DNA of 64,000 nt from Limnephilus marmoratus (Eukaryota; Arthropoda; Insecta; Trichoptera; Limnephilidae): the NCBI GenBank assembly GCA_917880885.1, contig OU862913.1, forward strand, positions 27,723,286 through 27,787,285, written 5' to 3'. The first letter of the stretch is position 1; the number at the start of each line of letters is the position of its first letter. Below, in pieces: positions 23,401 through 30,333 of the stretch. The translations under genes and the position numbers were made by a program. The notes beneath the pieces were generated by a model. The model searched no databases. It had not been told where the DNA came from and saw nothing but the letters and a program-made list of their open reading frames with translations.

Positions 23401-26400
23401 GTTTAGCAATGCATAATTTCATGATGCCAGAGCTCACCAATGTATTCAGAAACCATCGCGGGCATGCGCACATCAAATCCCCAAAGTATCATCCCAATCG
23501 GATGAACGGTTTAGCAACGCGTAATTTCATGATGCCAGAACTCACTTTTGTATACAGAAACCATCGCGGGCATGCACACATCAAATCCCCAAAGTTTCAT
23601 CGCAATCGGATGAACGGTTTAGCAACGCGTAATTTCATGATGCCAGAACTCACTATTGTATACAGAAACCATCGAAGGGCATGCACACATCAAATCTCCA
23701 AAGTTTCATCGCAATCGGATGAACGGTTTAGCAAAGCGTAATTTCATGATGCCAGAGCTCACTATTGTATACAGAAACCATCCCGGGCATGCGCACATCA
23801 AATCCCCAAAGTATCATCGCAATCGGATGAACGGTTTAGCAACGCGTAATTTCATGATGCCAGAACTCACTATTGTATACAGAAACCATCGAAGGGCATG
23901 CACACATCAAATCTCCAAAGTTTCATCGCAATCGGATGAACGGTTTAGCAATGCGTAATTTCATGATGCCAGAGCTCACTTTTGTATACAGAAACCATCG
24001 CGGGCATGCACACATCAAATCCCCAAAGTTTCATCGCAATCGGATGAACGGTTTAGCAACGCATAGCGGACATACATACAATGTTAGAAGTGTTGTTTGA
24101 AGGGTTGAGGAGCTGGTGGAAAATGTTTGACCTGGTGCTCCGTCTCCACATCAGACCGAGTACTGGAGACGGAATAAATCGCTCGGTCATCGCCGGAGCG
24201 AACCAGAGATGCTTTCTTGCGTGGCGGGGATACCATACGCATAAATAAATAAAAGTGATGCCCATAATACATATATACATACCTACAAACTTATTTTGAT
24301 TTTTATATGTATAGATGTGATTTTCTGATGGTAGGTTGGACAGTATCTCCTGACTCTTCCGCAGCATCTGGAGCCCATGCTGGATCGTGGGGAGCTTTCT
24401 GCTTCCGAAGAGGATCCGGCTTACCACTTCCTTAATGAAGTAAGTCACTTGTAAAATTGCTGGCTAATCTACTGTGAGATTATATACCACTTCATTTAAT
24501 AAAAAAAGGAAAAAATAGAAAAAAAAATATATAAACGTCACTTCTCATCCTTTCCTTTTTTTAAAAGGGTAGGCAGAGAGGATGGATGCCAAACAACTCG
24601 GACTTGGCACAAACTCCTTTCGTTCACATTTATACATCGTCTCATACATACTGAATGTCTCGATGGAGGTTGCAGGTTCATATCCCGGTGTGTGCGGAAA
24701 TTTTTTATTTGATTGATTTGTGTTTTCACAATTTAATCATTTAAAATAATATAAGGTATATTTGCGGCACATTTCTAGTTTAAGATACTCTCAGTATTGC
24801 CATGGTGTAAGATCATTATTCAGAATTCAAATGGCTTTAGCAGTTTTTGGTGACTAGATATCAATAGCCAGGTACTTCTCCACCTTCCTCTTCCCCTTCT
24901 CCTTCCTCTCCCCTTTTACCTTCAGCCTCAAAACATACCCCGATTGGGGAAGCCATCGTCTCATTGGCTTCAGACGGGAGCATTTGGGACCCTTGTGACG
25001 TATTCACGTAAAAAAAGCCAGGTACTTCCACACCTTCTTATTCCCCACCTCCTTCCCCTCCCCAATACCTTCAGACGCACCACATACCCCAATAGGCCAC
25101 TTGCATAGATTTCATAACGACTTGGAAAAAATCGTGTGGATAGATCTTTTTACTAAGATTACGAAAATGTTAGTAAAATTTTTTAGAAATGTACAGTTTT
25201 TTTTTTATTTTTAAATAAATAAATCCATTATTTGGGCTCGTGACGTCACTACATGAAAATGTCCCGTCTCCGAAAATTTTCCTATTAATTTTGTAAAATT
25301 CCACACTGATTTATTTTTTTATATGGTATCACTTTGATTTCAGGTGAATTTTTTAATTCGTTCACTAGATTTATTGTTTGTTCTCTGCAAACTTATCATT
25401 TGGTTTGACTTTTTGACAGATGTTGTGAAGAGAACCCCGGACATTTTAGATGTCAGTACGTGTTTTAGAGGTATAATGGTTGTGGTGCTGATTTTAACAA
25501 AATCAAATTTTATAATATTCTTATTATTATTATAATTTACAAGTACAAGTATATTACATCGAATTTAGTAATATAGACGCTGTACATTATAATGATTTAT
25601 GATCAATAAGATGGATCAAAGAAAAAAATATTTATGAGATGTAACACTTTTGATATGCCTCGTTATTCTCCTGTGCCATTCGTGTGGAAAACATTCTTTT
25701 TTTTTTAAAATGATTTTCGGCTAAGTAATTATCGTTTTTTCATACCTATAAAATTATGTCCCTTCTTTCCGGTTTATAAAACATGGTCTGATTTTTCGGA
25801 TTGAAATTTTCAAAAAATCGCCAGGGTTTCAAAAATACGATTAAAAAAAAAATACAGAATGTCTTAGAATATTTGCCTAAACCGCTACGTTTGGTGACTT
25901 CACAGCGATGCCCGGGTTCATGGGGTGAGGTTTGTTTAGGTGATGGCGGCTGATGCGTCTGCCTAGCCTACTGCGTGGCGGGCTGGATCGGGAGAAACTG
26001 GTTGAGGGAGATCTTTCTATCTCTCCAACCGCTTCATACGTCCATCACTCCTGGACACACTGACATCCAGATTCCTGCCCACCCCTCATACCTCAGAACT
26101 TCCTCTCCTTCCTTTCCCTAAAAAACCTTCCACACAGCATCCTCAAAGATGACAAAGACCCCAAGGGAACTTGTTTTTCTCAGGGTCTCCTGTGTGGAGC
26201 TAATGTAAAATAAAAAACCTTAAATTTTACAGATCTTTCACATATATTTTTATGAATGGATTGTATCAAGTTCGGGGCAGTATTAATGTTAGGCGTGTAC
26301 TGGCACTACAGTGCACATATCAGATTTAATCTGTTATTATTACATGACCGATTAGTGGCTGAGTGGGCATCGCGTTTGGGTCCCACCCGGGCGTCGCGTG

Positions 26401-29400
26401 TTCGATTCCTCGGCTGGCTAAGTCCTCCATCACGACACAAGCAATATTTTACACTTACTGTGGTGGTAGTAGGAGATTTTAAAAAATTGTCAGGTTATTC
26501 GTAACCCAGAAATGTTTGTCTTAAAAACAAAAAAAAATTGTTGAACCATCCACTCTATTATATTTTTCTTACAGATTTGCAACTCTGCCTGTGAGATGGT
26601 TTCTGCCAAGATTGACTCCATCAGGACTATGGATAGCCTTGGTTTGAGGAAATGTTCCACTGATATCGGTAAATATTTAAATACTAATTTTTTTTTATAA
26701 CCCTTCTATTTATTTTATTTTTCTGCGATTGACAGCGGTCCAAAATTGGATGACATTTTTCTACCATTCGTAAAACATTTATTATAATTATTTAAAACAT
26801 TTCATGGCCAGCCATTTATTTTAAAACGAAGCTCTTGAAATGCTTTATCTATTATGACCACAGATGTTGCAAGTCCGAACTTCGTAAACTATTTTAGAAC
26901 AATGTTAAAAATAAATTTTTAAAATATTTTTTCACACAGAATTTTTGATCAGCTGTTTATGGTTAAAGTTAAGTCTTTTTTTCCATAGATATGCACCTCT
27001 CATTATCAAGTTAACTACAGACAACATACAGAAATCGAAAATATTCTATGTTGACTCGAATAAGTACCTCTCACGGAGTTTCAAAGTAACAAACACGCAG
27101 GATTCGCGCAGTTATAAATTTACGATTTTTTTATAATTCCTACAAATATGAGATAAACGGTAAAATACAGGTTAATTCATTGGCTATATAGCACTATAAT
27201 AAGTTTTTATTTCTCCATGTTTAAAATTCTAAGGTATGATTTTTTTAATGTTAGTGAAAAATTAAAAAAATGATCTTCTGTAAATTTCGAGCAATCGAGG
27301 CAAATATATTTATTTCGCATGGTCGCTTTAGTGGATAAAATAATCTTTCCGATATGTATATAAAAAATTAATCATTTTATTTGTATATATATTAAAATTT
27401 TGATATTGAAAATGTAAATTGGCTTAAAAAATACATACCTGCAAATTCCCCGAAAAAGTACATAAAATAAAAGAAACTTTAATTTTTAAATACAGATTCC
27501 TTTTCTTAAGAAAATTTGTAATAAAACTGTCACTTCACTTTTTATCACATTCTTATAATTTTATTCTAAAATTAAATGTTAAGAGCGTTTAACCAGCCAG
27601 CGGACGAAAATCCACATTTCATCGAAAGTTGTTTTTACGATCGTGCAGGGCGGTTACAATGAGAAAGATTAATTATTCTCCGTACCAGCTTTTTTAAATT
27701 ATAACTCAATATCGAATTTATTTCAATGCAAATTAGCTTTAATTTATACCTAAATCCAAAAATGCTGAAAGGCGTGATGATAAAACTATTAAAATAATAT
27801 ACTTTTTGTAGTTATTTTTTGATTATAAGTATTTATCATTTTTCAATAATGTCTAAATTTAATAAGAATGTTAAAAAAATCTGAAATATATTAGTTTGTA
27901 AGTGCGCAAATAAATACACAAATGGACCAATTTTCGTCAAGCAGCACTAAACACATTTCTTTTTCCCAGTGAGACTCCTTTTGGTACATTTTCGCTTGTA
28001 GGAAGCATCTGGAAGGTCTCTCTGAAGCGTCCAACAGTAGTCTGCAATCATTGAGATGCTCCATCTTCCCTGGTACCTTTTTTCCATCTCCTTAATATCT
28101 TTTTGAAATCGTTCACCTTGCTCTTCACTCACTTATCCTAAATTTTCTGGAAAGTAGTCTAGGTGGGAATGAAGAAAATGTTATAAACTCATTAGGCAAC
28201 CTAAAGCTTGATATGCTTTTAACGATTTGTTTGTAGTGAGGGTCTTTGTTATTGCCTAAAAATTCAAGTTACCCTCCCCAATCCCTAGTTCCCCTCCCCC
28301 CCTCCCTCGAACCCCCTACCCGAGTTCCCCTCCCCTCTCTCACATTCCATACATTCAGTCCCGGTACATTCAGTCTTCACAGCTCTATTGCAATTTTTTT
28401 TGTACAAATTTCATAATGCCAGAGCTCACCAGTAGTTTTATACAAACCTTGTATTGACAATAACGAACATAAAAAAAAGAATTATCCAATTTGGTGCAGT
28501 CGTTCAAAAGTTATGCGCGTCCATACATTTCTGCGATTCATTTTTATTTAATTAATTAATTTTTCGTAATTTCATGATGCCAGAGCTCACTATTGTATAC
28601 AGAAACCACGGCGGGCATGCATACATCATATCCCCAAAGTTTCAGCGCAATCGGATGAATGGTTTAGCAATGAAATGTTTATTGCCAGAGCTCACTATTG
28701 TATATACTATCTATATCTGTATATCGTTTTGCAAAATAAACTGACGTTCTGGAATTTTTTGAGTATTTTTCTAGTTTTCAGAACACCTAAATACATAGAT
28801 ATCAGTTGAAAACATCCAGACAGCATTTTTGTTGTAGACCTGTGTAATGTATTGATTTATTTTACTGCATGATTATATTATTTGAAATGGGTGTGGTATA
28901 ATACAAAATCTTTTTTGAAAATTTAACAAATCTGCCAACAACCTATGGAAATAACCTTTTTATACTAAAAATTTAAAAAATTTCTCAAAATTTAAAACGT
29001 GCGAATGCTAGATAAAAGAACAATCTTTCGAAATCCATTTATAATTTTTTGTGGAAAAGAGTCAATACGTCTAAAATCTGATTTGAAAATGACTTATTTC
29101 TGGTTTTCTCTGGTAATGCCCTCTTAAACTTTCTTGTTTTGGTTGGGGGTTCAAAAAAATTTATCTTATTGTAAGATGATTGGGTTCTTAAAATATTTGA
29201 ACAACATAACTCATATAGTCCTAAGGCAATGAGAAGCATTATTTGTTTAGCTTTTTAACATAAAAGAAATCACATACGTTTGCATGACAGAAAGAGAGAT
29301 ATCTAACTTTTTAATGCACAAACGCTCTGGGTCTCCTGTTATTATAATGGTATATGATGTTTTGGGACAATTTGCTTCTCGAAATTTCAAGTCCTCATCG

Positions 29401-29719
29401 AAAAAAATCATACCTCTGAATTTTAATATGGGTACAAATATACTGCTTATAGTATTAAAGAGCCATTGAATGCACCTATATTTAACCATTTATCCCAAAT
29501 TTTTAGGATTCATAAAAAAATTATAAAAAATTGTTAAAGTTGTGCAATTATAAGGGTAAAAATGGGAGCATCGGCATAATGTATGGGATTTGTTTTAACA
29601 TCTTAACTATTTTCTCTTCAGCATATCTGACTTCCATTCTCGAGGAACTCGGAGCTGGATCCGAGGGTCTTCAGCTCCTCACCGATTCCCTGGCCAGGAA
29701 GCAGACTGCCCTGGAATAG
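5296..29719 (+). CDS. COG7: Conserved oligomeric Golgi complex subunit 7 (COG7), 11 exons, 5' end outside the window
   Basis: COG7 belongs to lobe B of the COG tether, a cytosolic complex on Golgi membranes that captures retrograde intra-Golgi vesicles and so keeps glycosylation enzymes in place. Exons are 5296-5413, 6500-6684, 8445-8658, 10749-10882, 14113-14247, 15900-16035, 17668-17835, 21604-21698, 24335-24439, 26575-26668 and 29622-29719. All have GT-AG borders, and the phases join without a frameshift to 1,482 bp (493 codons plus TAG). The joined protein runs parallel to animal COG7 from about residue 165 to the C terminus. Recognisable blocks are MRNRFEALLSP, ALLRHATHQLEW, SPQEYVTQVGQYLLTLP and TDIAYLTSILEELG. 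The exons are GC-rich inside AT-rich introns. The first visible exon starts in phase 0, and no upstream exon was found in 1-5295, so the N-terminal coiled-coil region must lie before the window. The middle is shorter than in vertebrates; a missed small exon there is possible. Identity is by family alignment from memory, not a search. Confidence 0.93.
5527..6345 (-). mobile_element. SINE-X copy (-), split by a SINE-A insertion
   Basis: 5527-5650 (ACACAGGAGGCCC…GAGGGTCTTTTT) and 6095-6345 (AGAGAGTCCAGCC…CCACTTGGGGTGACC) are the two halves of the family seen intact at 15477-15885. The intervening 5652-6048 is a separate tRNA-derived SINE. SINE-X tails match the 3' end of a resident LINE. Confidence 0.75.
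5652..6048 (+). mobile_element. tRNA-derived SINE-A, full-length copy
   Basis: The head CCTGGCATAGTCCAGCGATA … TCGCGGGATCGAATCCCGGC has A- and B-box-like motifs. It is followed by GGCAAATAAATTTTATTTGA and a ~320-bp body ending CTCTTGTGCGGTATTCAT. Other copies: 10121-10512, 29938-30333 (-), partial 24655-25015, 50200-50440 (-), 52335-52480. It interrupts an older SINE-X copy. Confidence 0.85.
6500..6684 (+). CDS. COG7: COG7 visible exon 2
   Basis: The exon starts with two bases that complete the Glu codon left open by the previous exon, and it ends in phase 0 at CACCAG|GTAAAT. It encodes RCRQLYCAFAAMGRL and ends LRDLHAALLRHATHQ, matching the COG7 block that precedes the conserved Gln-Trp motif. 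Its GC content is far above the flanking introns. A LINE fragment begins only about ten bases after the donor. Confidence 0.92.
6692..7300 (+). mobile_element. LINE reverse-transcriptase fragment, frameshifted
   Basis: Translation gives ILFEANLSFKSHISDIVSHA, then RSILEYSSIIWAP, VQKRFMRYLYM and RGRSHALF in shifting frames. This is the C-terminal part of an insect LINE RT, distantly like the copies at 21715-22285 and 60774-61397. It starts about ten bases inside the COG7 intron, right after a donor. Confidence 0.75.
7412..7625 (+). mobile_element. SINE-X fragment
   Basis: GGACTCTCTCAACCCATCGC … CACTCCTGAACACACTGACC … AAAAAGACCCTCTACACAGC is the central and 3' part of SINE-X, missing its head. 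The 7626-8030 stretch after it holds nothing recognisable. Confidence 0.65.
8030..8285 (-). mobile_element. LINE 3' end (RTE-type RT tail)
   Basis: The minus strand encodes GKVGRPRLRWEDDIRKDARG then RWRWRLALKEVKARNGL, the conserved tail of RTE-like endonuclease-RT polyproteins, followed by a GAA-rich stretch (TTCTTCTTC on the plus strand) at 8030-8040. It is heavily 5' truncated. Confidence 0.8.
8445..8658 (+). CDS. COG7: COG7 visible exon 3
   Basis: Phase 0 start after TTGCAG; ends with one base (g) before GTAAG. It encodes LEWSPQACPGEATLPWLLRL and, near its end, EDLQQLQAACDHYAQEV. A Gly/Pro/Gln-rich loop of about 20 residues between these blocks replaces a less GC-rich loop in vertebrates. 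The exon is about 68% GC by eye, the most GC-rich of the set. Confidence 0.92.
8659..9045. other. Intron sequence, nothing recognised
   Basis: No coding potential and no repeat match within the window. Confidence 0.4.
9046..9412. mobile_element. PIF/Harbinger-like short element with a MADF-like exon
   Basis: Imperfect ~27-bp terminal inverted repeats start TGCTGGTTTCCGTACATGGC on the left and TGCTGGTGCCCGTACACGGC on the right. The left flank is TAA and the right AAA, compatible with a decayed 3-bp duplication. On the minus strand 9266-9120 encodes WKNACLYNYTLPEYVRKDLV-EKAW, which looks like a MADF domain (the DNA-binding module of the Harbinger accessory protein). Related to 46308-46834. Confidence 0.6.
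9413..10120. other. Intron sequence, nothing recognised
   Basis: AT-rich, no ORF or repeat signal. Confidence 0.4.
10121..10512 (+). mobile_element. tRNA-derived SINE-A, full-length copy
   Basis: Starts CCGGCATAGTTCAGCGGTAA and carries TCGCGGGATCGAATCCCGGC; ends CTCTTGTGCGGTATTCAT. It is the best-preserved head in the window and the best reference for the family. Confidence 0.88.
10749..10882 (+). CDS. COG7: COG7 visible exon 4
   Basis: Two leading bases complete a Gly codon with the previous exon. The exon ends in phase 0 at GTTGAC|GTGTGT. It encodes VVSEEELMDFTRAIYSPVRS followed by a hydrophobic stretch ending AEDLGPMPPVD. It continues the COG7 alignment directly from the DHYAQEV block of exon 3. 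Confidence 0.9.
11170..11660 (+). mobile_element. LINE RT fragment
   Basis: Frames include MLGVTLSDQL, QVRPTVEFGSLLWSEAPKYL and, after a shift, PSALVHNRETRQTRAQHLHT. It aligns with the better copies at 45431-46290 (-) and 48850-49545 (-). An (ATA)n run at 11637-11655 is followed by TAGCCTTTATTCAG, typical of a LINE end. Confidence 0.75.
11690..12800 (-). mobile_element. RTE-type LINE fragment split by a TTAA-MITE
   Basis: 12800-12546 encodes KQKLFDTCIRPVLTYGCQTW then TLTKIHIKNLETCQ (minus strand). 11918-11690 encodes the tail (KWKWSDHIIRGSEEWSK … SRWYMDN) with stops. The gap between them is filled by the MITE at about 11919-12533. Confidence 0.7.
11919..12533 (-). mobile_element. TTAA-MITE family A, copy 1
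   Basis: Minus-strand sequence begins TTAACCACTCAGAAACGTAA at the TTAA of 12534-12537 and matches copies at 31016-31610 and 42129-42811 over its length. Shared blocks include GACATCCCTAAA, GTTGTCCATAGAAATACAT and TGTGAAGCGG(T/A)AATAA. The far end is degenerate. Confidence 0.75.
12841..13637. mobile_element. TTAA-MITE family B, long copy (797 bp with flanking TTAAs)
   Basis: Flanked by TTAA at 12841-12844 and 13634-13637. The termini are inverted: TTAACCTTTTCCCCGCG on the left and, reversed, TTAACTTTTTCCACGCG on the right. TTAA duplication plus CC-starting ends fits piggyBac-like elements. No transposase is present. A shorter sister copy is at 54313-54641. Confidence 0.85.
13638..14112. other. 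Intron sequence, nothing recognised
   Basis: AT-rich sequence leading to the acceptor of COG7 visible exon 5. Confidence 0.4.
14113..14247 (+). CDS. COG7: COG7 visible exon 5
   Basis: Phase 0 at both ends (45 codons), from TTCCAG| to GCACAG|GTAAAT. It encodes a basic helical segment (QLRVSRGLRSLRERLAQGRA) and ends LVYAAQ. The in-frame join to exon 6 (…YAAQ-WLIDEL…) supports both borders. This is one of the less conserved parts of COG7. Confidence 0.88.
14385..15045 (-). mobile_element. SINE-X copy (-) split by a palindromic MITE
   Basis: 14385-14543 and 14805-15045 together match the intact SINE-X at 15477-15885 (ACACAGGAGGCCC tail, GGGCGATGGGTC…AGAGTC centre, GTGAACCCTGG-like head region). 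The 14544-14804 insertion is described separately. Confidence 0.7.
14544..14804. mobile_element. Short MITE with ~72-bp inverted repeats
   Basis: Left arm CCATTCTATATCTTTTGTGG GATCGTTATAAGATAAC and right arm (reversed) CCATTCTATATGTTTTATGG GATCGTTATAAGATAAC continue to GATTTGTGTGATTTTT, leaving a ~117-bp centre. A longer relative with the same arms is at 47181-47761. The long-arm, short-centre form would make a stable cruciform or RNA hairpin. Confidence 0.8.
15267..15414. repeat. ~51-bp palindrome from Penelope-like terminal repeats
   Basis: Arms at 15267-15316 and 15363-15414 (TTTTTGGGGTGTTAT…ACCTCCTTCTTTAG and its reverse complement) enclose CCAACGTTTCGGACAGCGTT. The same arm and centre occur at 20238-20330 beside the Penelope-like GIY-YIG fragment, so this is probably an inverted terminal-repeat junction of that family. 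Confidence 0.75.
15477..15885 (-). mobile_element. SINE-X, near-complete copy (-)
   Basis: From CACACAGGATGCCATGAGG through GTGTGTCCAGGAGTGACG and AACCACTTGGGATGACC to the CCGCCTCCCAAATTAAC end. It lies 15 bp from COG7 visible exon 6. Read on the minus strand the family ends CTCCTGTGTGGAGCTAATGT, the same as the 3' end of the LINE at 48850-49545. Confidence 0.75.
15900..16035 (+). CDS. COG7: COG7 visible exon 6
   Basis: Starts in phase 0 after TTCCAG and ends with one base before GTATGG. It encodes WLIDELCMGWGAVKELPGCL and then a helical, Glu-rich stretch (QQLVKEAERLLEEAKG). A TTAA-flanked MITE begins about 27 bases after the donor. Confidence 0.9.
16066..16575. mobile_element. TTAA-MITE family C (510 bp)
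   Basis: TTAA at 16062-16065 and 16576-16579. Inverted ends: TTAACCGGTTACGTGCCAGG and, reversed, TTAACCTGTGACGAGCCGGG. Like families A and B it has CC next to TTAA. It begins about 27 bp after the COG7 exon-6 donor. Confidence 0.75.
16675..16996. mobile_element. Pair of tRNA-like SINE sequences in opposite orientation
   Basis: 16675-16750 is a reversed tRNA-like sequence (GACTCGAACCCAGAACC on the plus strand). 16805-16996 is a plus-strand SINE whose tRNA-like part contains TAGCTTAGTTGGTAGAGCT and GGGTTCGAGTCCCA. The second acceptor stem has a mismatch and its anticodon arm does not fold, so neither is called a tRNA gene. Confidence 0.6.
16997..17635 (+). mobile_element. Non-autonomous Helitron (639 bp)
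   Basis: Begins TCTCTACATATTATATACCC after an A and ends GTCAGCTAG before a T, as Helitrons insert between A and T. A short hairpin GCCAT-AGCAAAGC-GTGGC sits about 8 bp before CTAG. Related ends occur at 50441, 52107 and 58193. No Rep/helicase ORF. Confidence 0.8.
17668..17835 (+). CDS. COG7: COG7 visible exon 7
   Basis: The two leading bases (cg) finish an Ala codon from exon 6, and one base is carried over to exon 8. It encodes a Pro/Gly-rich insert (DPKVPPPALCGGGWQG…) followed by the conserved helix RLHQHLQATARHLLLAP. A Helitron ends only 32 bases upstream of the exon, so the acceptor's polypyrimidine tract lies just beyond the insertion point. Confidence 0.9.
17836..19394. other. Intron sequence with one palindrome-rich GC patch
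   Basis: 18105-18220 and 18475-18545 contain CGCGCG-rich segments (AAGCGCTTAACGCGCGCT; CTGAACGCGCGTTGC) with GGTTCACATG, resembling the ends of an old DNA transposon; termini cannot be fixed. The rest holds nothing recognised. Confidence 0.35.
19395..20410 (+). mobile_element. Penelope-like element 3' part with GIY-YIG endonuclease, frameshifted
   Basis: 19440-19500 encodes LLRKESIKTVFGATTKIQDL, the linker after Penelope RT. 19534-19872 then gives YKLSCFGCDKVYVGQT-EQTISKRIAEH … KSAIAEHLIETGH … NPFNINRDDGAKLN: the GIY and YIG strands, the Arg/Glu helix region and the terminal Asn of GIY-YIG nucleases. A frameshift separates the parts. The 3' region (19990-20410) is the terminal repeat, with a hammerhead-like motif. 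The RT itself is missing. Confidence 0.88.
20521..21515 (-). mobile_element. LINE RT C-terminal fragment split by a TA-flanked MITE
   Basis: 20521-20556 and 21222-21515 together match the LINE copy at 1216-1579, encoding LEERQLRWYGHIRRRPLDHT and GDTQNRR on the minus strand. The MITE at 20559-21219 sits exactly where the other copy is uninterrupted. Confidence 0.8.
20559..21219. mobile_element. Tc1/mariner-like MITE with TA duplication (661 bp)
   Basis: Inverted ends CAGTTTGTCAAATAAGAGTA and, reversed, TAGTCTGTCAATTAACAGTA, both continuing GAAAATATA. TA at 20557-20558 and 21220-21221. The paralogous empty site CCTAGG-TA-GGCTG is at 1240-1247. No transposase ORF. Confidence 0.88.
21604..21698 (+). 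CDS. COG7: COG7 visible exon 8
   Basis: Two leading bases complete a Glu codon; phase 0 end at ACGCAG|GTAAAT. It encodes EGVENLNGWSENEQYASDLP and then DFSLSPQEYVTQ, the well-conserved COG7 motif in which a Pro-Xaa-Phe-Ser-Leu-(S/T)-Pro-Xaa-Glu-Tyr core precedes the GQY motif of the next exon. Confidence 0.93.
21715..22285 (-). mobile_element. LINE RT C-terminal fragment, decayed
   Basis: Nucleotide-level copy of 60774-61397, with ACAGTACAATTTAGTTACCC at the 3' end and decayed RT coding on the minus strand. It starts about 17 bases after the COG7 exon-8 donor. Confidence 0.8.
22440..22615 (+). repeat. CT-rich low-complexity tract
   Basis: C/T-rich tract of CCCCTCC-type units. Similar tracts occur at 28290-28340 and 62350-62510, each followed by the same TTTCATRRTGCCAGAGCTCAC-like sequence, so it is part of a dispersed element rather than a gene. 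Confidence 0.75.
22616..24065 (+). repeat. 109-bp satellite, about 13 copies
   Basis: Unit of about 109 bp with GTTTCATCGCAATCGGATGA, ACGGTTTAGCAACGCGTAAT, TTCATGATGCCAGAGCTCAC and ATACAGAAACCATCGAAGGG. Copies are mostly >90% alike by eye, and an inner subgroup carries CATCGCGGGCATGC. A lone diverged monomer lies at 28565-28680. The ORFs across it are repeat artefacts. Confidence 0.96.
24335..24439 (+). CDS. COG7: COG7 visible exon 9
   Basis: Phase 0 at both ends (35 codons), from GGTAG| to ATGAA|GTAAGT. It encodes VGQYLLTLPQHLEPMLDRGE and ends PAYHFLNE. The GQYLLTLPQHLEP block is one of the strongest COG7 signatures. It runs into exon 10 in frame (FLNE-ICNSACEMV), so no exon is needed in the 2.1 kb between them. 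Confidence 0.93.
24550..25015. mobile_element. RTE-tail scrap followed by degenerate SINE-A
   Basis: 24560-24655 matches the 3' end of the RTE copy at 55675-56163 (GGGTAGGCAGAGAGGATGGA). 24655-25015 is a worn SINE-A (TTTGATTGATTTGTG … TGCGGCACATTTC … GACGGGAGCATTTGGGACCC). Confidence 0.65.
25016..25884. other. Intron sequence, no supported exon
   Basis: 25060-25180 repeats part of 47965-48060 in inverted orientation. An open stretch at 25344-25535 lacks COG7 similarity. Confidence 0.4.
25885..26217 (+). mobile_element. SINE-X copy in forward orientation
   Basis: Reads GCTACGTTTGGTGACTTCAC … GCGTGGCGGGCTGGATCGGG … CTCCTGTGTGGAGCTAATGT followed by an A-rich end. It shows the family's natural 3' end, an A-rich tail. 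Confidence 0.78.
26340..26460 (+). mobile_element. tRNA-like SINE head
   Basis: GATTAGTGGCTGAGTGGGCA and GCGTGTTCGATTCCTCGGCT resemble A and B boxes of a tRNA-derived promoter. The cloverleaf is not complete. It ends about 115 bp before COG7 visible exon 10. Confidence 0.5.
26575..26668 (+). CDS. COG7: COG7 visible exon 10
   Basis: Phase 0 start after TTACAG; ends with one base before GTAAAT. It encodes ICNSACEMVSAKIDSIRTMD and then SLGLRKCSTDI. It corresponds to the penultimate helix of COG7, where a Thr-Asp-Ile (TDI) triplet is conserved. Confidence 0.92.
26690..29100. repeat. Old AT-rich dispersed repeat and fragments
   Basis: Pieces match sequence around 56470-56665 and 60530-60626/61825-61870 and serve as empty sites for insertions there: 27175-27225 for the P-like element and 28900-29050 (minus strand) for the RTE. 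28290-28690 contains the CT-rich/109-bp-monomer family. No gene seen. Confidence 0.6.
27947..28215 (-). pseudogene. Fragment of an arthropod mobile-element protein
   Basis: Minus-strand reading gives HFLHSHLDYFPENLG, a stop, then VSEEQGERFQKDIKEMEKRY-QGRW, ADYCWTL and a Lys-rich end. I recognise this as the C terminus of a protein widespread in arthropod genomes and associated with mobile DNA; its superfamily is not certain to me. One internal stop shows decay. Confidence 0.55.
29622..29719 (+). CDS. COG7: COG7 last coding exon with stop codon
   Basis: Starts after TCTTCAG with two bases that finish an Ala codon. It encodes YLTSILEELGAGSEGLQLLT and ends KQTALE followed by TAG at 29717-29719. 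The YLxxILEELG motif is the conserved C-terminal end of COG7. The C terminus stops shortly after the conserved helix, shorter than in vertebrates. Confidence 0.93.
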
Positions 29720-29755
29720 CTGCAGAACAGACACGATTAAACAAAATTGGTTTTA

Positions 29756-29761
29756 AATAAA
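29756..29761 (+). terminator. COG7 polyadenylation signal
   Basis: AATAAA lies 37 bases after the COG7 stop codon, followed by a T-rich/GT-rich stretch from 29780. This would give a 3' UTR of about 60 bases. It is the only canonical hexamer close to the stop. Confidence 0.7.
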
Positions 29762-29937
29762 ACATGTTAATATTGAAAAATTGTTTATTTATTTTTTTCT
29801 GTTTGTTGTTGTCGTAAAATTTGTTATAAAAAGTTTTATAAGGTTTCATATGGAAATAAGATAAAAGTTTTTACTTATAAATGTGTTATAAATTTTACAC
29901 AACCGATAAACAGCCGTTTACCACACATAAAAAATGA

Positions 29938-30333
29938 CATTTTTTTATGTGAATACCTCACAAGAGTTTCAGTTGCTCCCGTCTGGAGCCAGTGAGACTA
30001 TGGCATCTTCAATTGGGGTATGTTGTGAGGCTGAAGGTAGTGGGGAGGGGAAAGAGATGGGAAAGAAGAAGATGGCTACTCAGATCTGGTCATCAAACAC
30101 GACTAAAGCCATTTCAAGCAACATTTCAATTTTGAATGGTGATCTTACACCAGGGCGATACTGAGAGTATCTTCCTCTCTGGAACGTGCCACAAATATGC
30201 TATATATTATTTTTAACGAATTAATAGTGAAATAACACAAATTAATCATATAAAATTTATTTGCCACGCCGGGATTCGATCCTGCGACTTTCGGATTGTG
30301 AGTCAAGAGCCTTAACCCTAGACCACGCCGGTC
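29938..30333 (-). mobile_element. tRNA-derived SINE-A, full-length copy (-)
   Basis: ATACCTCACAAGAGTTTCAG … ACCAGGGCGATACTGAGAGT … TTGCCACGCCGGGATTCGAT … ACCACGCCGG is the complete family in reverse. It lies in the interval between the two gene ends. Confidence 0.85.

Noticed and set aside
22677..24100. Series of overlapping ORFs with HIKSPKFHRNRMNGLA-type repeats
   Set aside because: They come from the 109-bp satellite; the unit is not a multiple of 3, so frames rotate from copy to copy.
25344..25535. Possible extra COG7 exon after a TTTCAG acceptor
   Set aside because: The translated residues do not resemble COG7, and exons 9 and 10 already join in frame with continuous family alignment.
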